A stretch of DNA of 7,246 bases. Source: Planctomycetota bacterium. Lineage in GTDB: Bacteria > Planctomycetota > Phycisphaerae > SM23-33. Every line of letters begins with the position of its first letter. Position 1 is the first letter of the stretch. Where the stretch lies: the NCBI GenBank assembly GCA_003644335.1, contig QNCB01000055.1, forward strand, positions 1 through 7,246, written 5' to 3'. Shown one piece after another: positions 5,398 to 7,246 of the stretch. The notes beneath the pieces were generated by a model. The model worked only from the letters and a program-made list of their open reading frames with translations. It was not told the origin of the DNA and searched no databases. The position numbers and the translations under genes were made by a program.

Positions 5398-5982
5398 TTA
5401 TTTCTTTCGCCTTTTGCGTTTTTGTCGATAGTATTCCACGATATCCGTACCGCAGTGGGTGCATTTCATTCTTCCGGTCATTGCAGCTTGTGGATCGTCG
5501 CTTAGCCAATATTCCGCGACGAACCATTTTTCGCACTTCGGGCATTTCGTCATAGGCACAGCTGTGTGTTTGCCTGTTTTTGGGTTGGGCATTTTCATGC
5601 CAGGCCCGCCCATCATCATAGGCCCCATCATCATAGGCCCCATCGTCGGGTCCATCATAGGCTCGCCGGGTTTACCCGTGTTGAGCTTGACAGTTACCCA
5701 TTCGTCCGTATCGGGAAAATAGTATTTCATTTCGCCCGAGCTTGCCGAGCCTGGCTTGAACACGAACTCCTCTTTCGTTTCAATGTCGTAAAAGCGAGCC
5801 TCGTCCGGAGCTTTAGAACTGCCAGGCCCGTCGCTTAAACTTGTAATCATAGCGATCATGGCAACGATGATTGCCAACACAATCGTGCCGATCAGCAGAT
5901 ACTGAAACTTATCTCCGCCGCCCGCCCCGTCGCTGCTGCGAATACCAAGCTTCTCGCCAATGATAGTAAAAATACCAGCCAT
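5398..5982 (-). CDS. Membrane-anchored zinc-ribbon protein with Met-rich linker
   Basis: A 194-residue protein with no family name I can give. Residues 1-27 are short and Gly-rich (GAGGGD at 19-24). Residues about 28-49 are a single membrane helix (YLLIGTIVLAIIVAMIAMI). Residues 60-103 form a small soluble region with several aromatic residues. Residues 109-131 hold 11 methionines in 23 positions, alternating with Gly and Pro. Residues 147-177 form a CX2C-X23-CX2C zinc ribbon (C147, C150, C174, C177). The tail QKRKRRKK is strongly basic. The zinc ribbon may bind a protein or nucleic acid on whichever side of the membrane it faces. If it is cytoplasmic, the basic tail could contact RNA, DNA or lipid head groups; this is inference. 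Met-rich Gly/Pro segments can bind copper(I) in other proteins, but nothing else here suggests copper handling. The start at 5982 has AAGGAG seven bases upstream. Confidence 0.85.
   Translation of the reverse strand: MAGIFTIIGEKLGIRSSDGAGGGDKFQYLLIGTIVLAIIVAMIAMITSLSDGPGSSKAPDEARFYDIETKEEFVFKPGSASSGEMKYYFPDTDEWVTVKLNTGKPGEPMMDPTMGPMMMGPMMMGGPGMKMPNPKTGKHTAVPMTKCPKCEKWFVAEYWLSDDPQAAMTGRMKCTHCGTDIVEYYRQKRKRRKK
5611..5640. repeat. 15-bp in-frame tandem repeat coding the Met-rich linker
   Basis: CATCATCATAGGCCC occurs twice head to tail (5611-5625, 5626-5640), with a related CATCATAGG at 5653-5661. On the coding strand each unit encodes Gly-Pro-Met-Met-Met. The length is a multiple of three, so gain or loss of a unit would keep the frame and only change linker length. 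Confidence 0.85.
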
Positions 5983-6007
5983 GGTTATACTCCTTCAAAT
6001 ATAAAAC

Positions 6008-6024
6008 AAATCCGAAATCCTAAT
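6008..6024. repeat. Second copy of the AAATCCGAAATCCTAAT repeat
   Basis: These 17 bases are identical to the minus-strand reading of 121-105. Here the sequence continues ATCGAAAT instead of the second palindrome arm, so this copy does not fold into the 11-bp hairpin seen at the other site. Similarity continues loosely to about 6040. Confidence 0.75.
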
Positions 6025-6050
6025 ATCGAAATATGAAACGAGCCTTTCAA
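6022..6050 (-). promoter_or_regulatory. Candidate promoter for the zinc-ribbon gene
   Basis: On the minus strand, TTGAAA (6050-6045; five of six consensus matches) and GATATT (6027-6022; four of six) lie 17 bases apart. Transcription would begin near 6015, about 33 bases before the ATG. The -10 partly overlaps the dispersed repeat at 6008-6024. A second, poorer candidate lies farther upstream near 6150-6170. Confidence 0.35.
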
Positions 6051-6197
6051 TACTACTTCGCGATGTGGTACCAGTCAGCCTTCACAACAAGGGGCTTACT
6101 CTACCACAAAAGATGCGTGTAATACAAGCACTCTCTCGTAGAAACTATAAAAAACCCTCAACGTGGTCAACAACAATTTTTTTGCATATTTTGTGGG

Positions 6198-6226
6198 TTG
6201 TCAAAAAAACGGAATTTCGAGATAAT
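6198..6226 (+). promoter_or_regulatory. Sigma70-type promoter for the nucleotidyltransferase gene
   Basis: TTGTCA (6198-6203) and GATAAT (6221-6226) are separated by the ideal 17 bases; each matches consensus at five of six positions. Transcription would begin near 6233, giving a leader of about 58 bases. A- and T-tracts flank the -35 and may add curvature. This is the strongest promoter match I found in the window. Confidence 0.65.
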
Positions 6227-6290
6227 AGAATAATTCGGCACGTCGCGTATAAGCGTTGATAAACTTGGAATTCTTTACAGGAACAAAAAA

Positions 6291-7202
6291 ATGTCAGAAC
6301 CCCAACTTGTAGTCATGGCTGCTGGTATCGGCAGCAGGTACGGCGGACTAAAACAAATCGACCCGGTAGGCCCAGCTGGCGAGATAGTGCTGGACTACGC
6401 TATTTACGATGCGATACGAGCTGGCTTTGAAAAAGTCGTCTTCATAATTCGCAAAGATATCGAAGACGTCTTTCGTGAAAAAGTAGGCAGAACCATCGAG
6501 AAGCAAATAGACGTAGCTTATGCGTTTCAGGAACTCGACAAACTGCCCGCGGGTTTTTCCGTTCCGCCGGCTCGCGAAAAACCCTGGGGCACAGGCCATG
6601 CTATTCTCTGCGCGAAGGAAGCTGTCTCCGCTCCCTGTGCGGTTATAAACGCAGACGACTTTTATGGCCCGGATTCGTTCCGCACCATGGGCGAGTACCT
6701 TCGCGAGGCTGAGGATAAAGAAGGCCTGTACGATTTCAGCATGGTCGGATTCGTCCTGGACAACACGCTGACAGACCATGGCCACGTCGCCCGGGGAATC
6801 TGCACCGCCGATGAGGCAGGCTACTTGCAACACATCGTGGAACGTACGAAAATCCAGCGCTTCGGCCAGGCTGTGCGATTTAGCGAAGACGATGAAACAT
6901 GGACGGACATCGACGCCGGTAGTATTGTCTCGATGAACTTTTGGGGCCTGACGCCGAGCATCTTCACCGAACTCGAAGCCCGCTTCCCTGCCTTCCTGCA
7001 AGCCAATACCGAAAACCTCAAAGCTGAATTTTTCATCCCCACCGTTATTAATGATCTTGTTCAGGAAGGCCGGGCCAGGGTGAAAATACTGCCCACCACT
7101 GATAGTTGGTTCGGCGTAACCTATCAGCAGGACAAGCCCCGATTGAAGCAGGAAATCGGCAACAAAGTAGCAGCGGGACTATACCCGGAAAAATTGTGGT
7201 AG
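6291..7202 (+). CDS. Sugar-phosphate nucleotidyltransferase family protein
   Basis: A complete 303-residue cytoplasmic enzyme of the NTP-transferase fold, which joins a sugar 1-phosphate to a nucleoside triphosphate and releases pyrophosphate. The glycine-rich nucleotide loop is A10-AGIGSRYGGLK-Q22, a variant of the usual GxGTRL form. PWGTGHAI (98-105) follows, as in related enzymes. N120-ADDFYG-126 carries the predicted metal-binding aspartate. Later conserved-looking blocks are SMNFWGL (214-220), FFIPTVINDLV (247-257) and WFGVTYQQDKP (273-283), and it ends in YPEKLW. This C-terminal pattern matches a widespread family, common in Bacteroidetes and Firmicutes, whose sugar substrate is usually not established; I recall it sitting beside phosphotransferase-fold kinases in some genomes. 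The sugar and the nucleotide cannot be read from sequence. The start at 6291 has AGGA eight bases upstream. The next gene lies beyond the window, so operon membership is unknown. Confidence 0.92.
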   Translation: MSEPQLVVMAAGIGSRYGGLKQIDPVGPAGEIVLDYAIYDAIRAGFEKVVFIIRKDIEDVFREKVGRTIEKQIDVAYAFQELDKLPAGFSVPPAREKPWGTGHAILCAKEAVSAPCAVINADDFYGPDSFRTMGEYLREAEDKEGLYDFSMVGFVLDNTLTDHGHVARGICTADEAGYLQHIVERTKIQRFGQAVRFSEDDETWTDIDAGSIVSMNFWGLTPSIFTELEARFPAFLQANTENLKAEFFIPTVINDLVQEGRARVKILPTTDSWFGVTYQQDKPRLKQEIGNKVAAGLYPEKLW

Positions 7203-7221
7203 CTTGTTGCAGAATGAGAAC

Positions 7222-7246
7222 CACGAATGGACACGAATAAACACTA
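7222..7246. repeat. 10-base-period CACGAAT repeat, cut by the window edge
   Basis: CACGAAT occurs at 7222-7228 and 7232-7238, then CACTA at 7242-7246, a period of exactly ten bases. It begins about 20 bases after the stop codon of the nucleotidyltransferase gene and continues out of the window. I recall similar CACGAATGGACACGAAT-type runs between genes in environmental bacterial genomes, but cannot check this. Confidence 0.6.

Larger units (their letters stand above)
5983..6290. other. 308-base divergent promoter region
   Basis: The spacer between the divergent zinc-ribbon and nucleotidyltransferase genes. It contains a copy of the AAATCCGAAATCCTAAT repeat (6008-6024), a minus-strand promoter candidate that uses part of it, and the strong plus-strand promoter at 6198-6226. 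T7G (6177-6184) and CA7 (6202-6209) form an AT-only inverted repeat across the plus-strand -35. A short plus-strand frame (6065-6259) overlaps that promoter, has no ribosome binding site and is rejected. Confidence 0.6.

Noticed and set aside
6065..6259. 64-residue plus-strand open frame
   Set aside because: It covers the best promoter in the window, lacks a ribosome binding site, and reads through low-complexity A/T tracts.
6348..7001. 217-residue minus-strand open frame
   Set aside because: It is antisense to the nucleotidyltransferase, with no ribosome binding site and no protein-like features.

Overview
The window reads as a piece of chromosome from a planctomycete, most likely a Phycisphaerae-like lineage. 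This is an inference. It rests on a secreted protein that joins a TPR-like segment to a planctomycete-type cytochrome c domain, on short lineage-restricted membrane and zinc-ribbon proteins, on moderate GC content, and on spacers full of short degenerate repeats. No 16S rRNA or ribosomal protein gene is present to settle it.

Layout, left to right. A 219-residue membrane-anchored protein of unknown function (133-792, minus) lies downstream of a secreted heme protein (877-2013, minus). Upstream of that is a complete tRNA-Cys(GCA) gene (2074-2147, minus). These three share a strand and may be partly co-transcribed. A 339-base spacer (2148-2486) carries the best tRNA promoter candidate, an abutting 14-base palindrome, and a 19-bp inverted repeat that can compete with a smaller hairpin. 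Next come the translation GTPase gene typA/bipA (2487-4331, minus) and a 340-base leader/spacer with hairpins and a probable terminator. Then follow a coiled-coil plus helix-turn-helix DNA-binding protein (4672-5139, minus) and a membrane-anchored zinc-ribbon protein with a Met-rich linker (5398-5982, minus). The only plus-strand gene, a sugar-phosphate nucleotidyltransferase (6291-7202), is divergent from these and has the clearest sigma70-type promoter in the window.

Functionally this is a mix of housekeeping genes (tRNA-Cys, typA, nucleotide-sugar synthesis) and lineage-specific proteins, not one pathway. I see no defence system, CRISPR array, transposase, phage gene or obvious biosynthetic cluster. 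The most unusual content is between the genes: four spacers carry visibly different short repeat families, one of which runs into the 3' end of a gene and another of which may supply a promoter -10 element. The nested inverted repeat between tRNA-Cys and typA is the best candidate for an undescribed structured RNA or small palindromic element, but its function is unknown.
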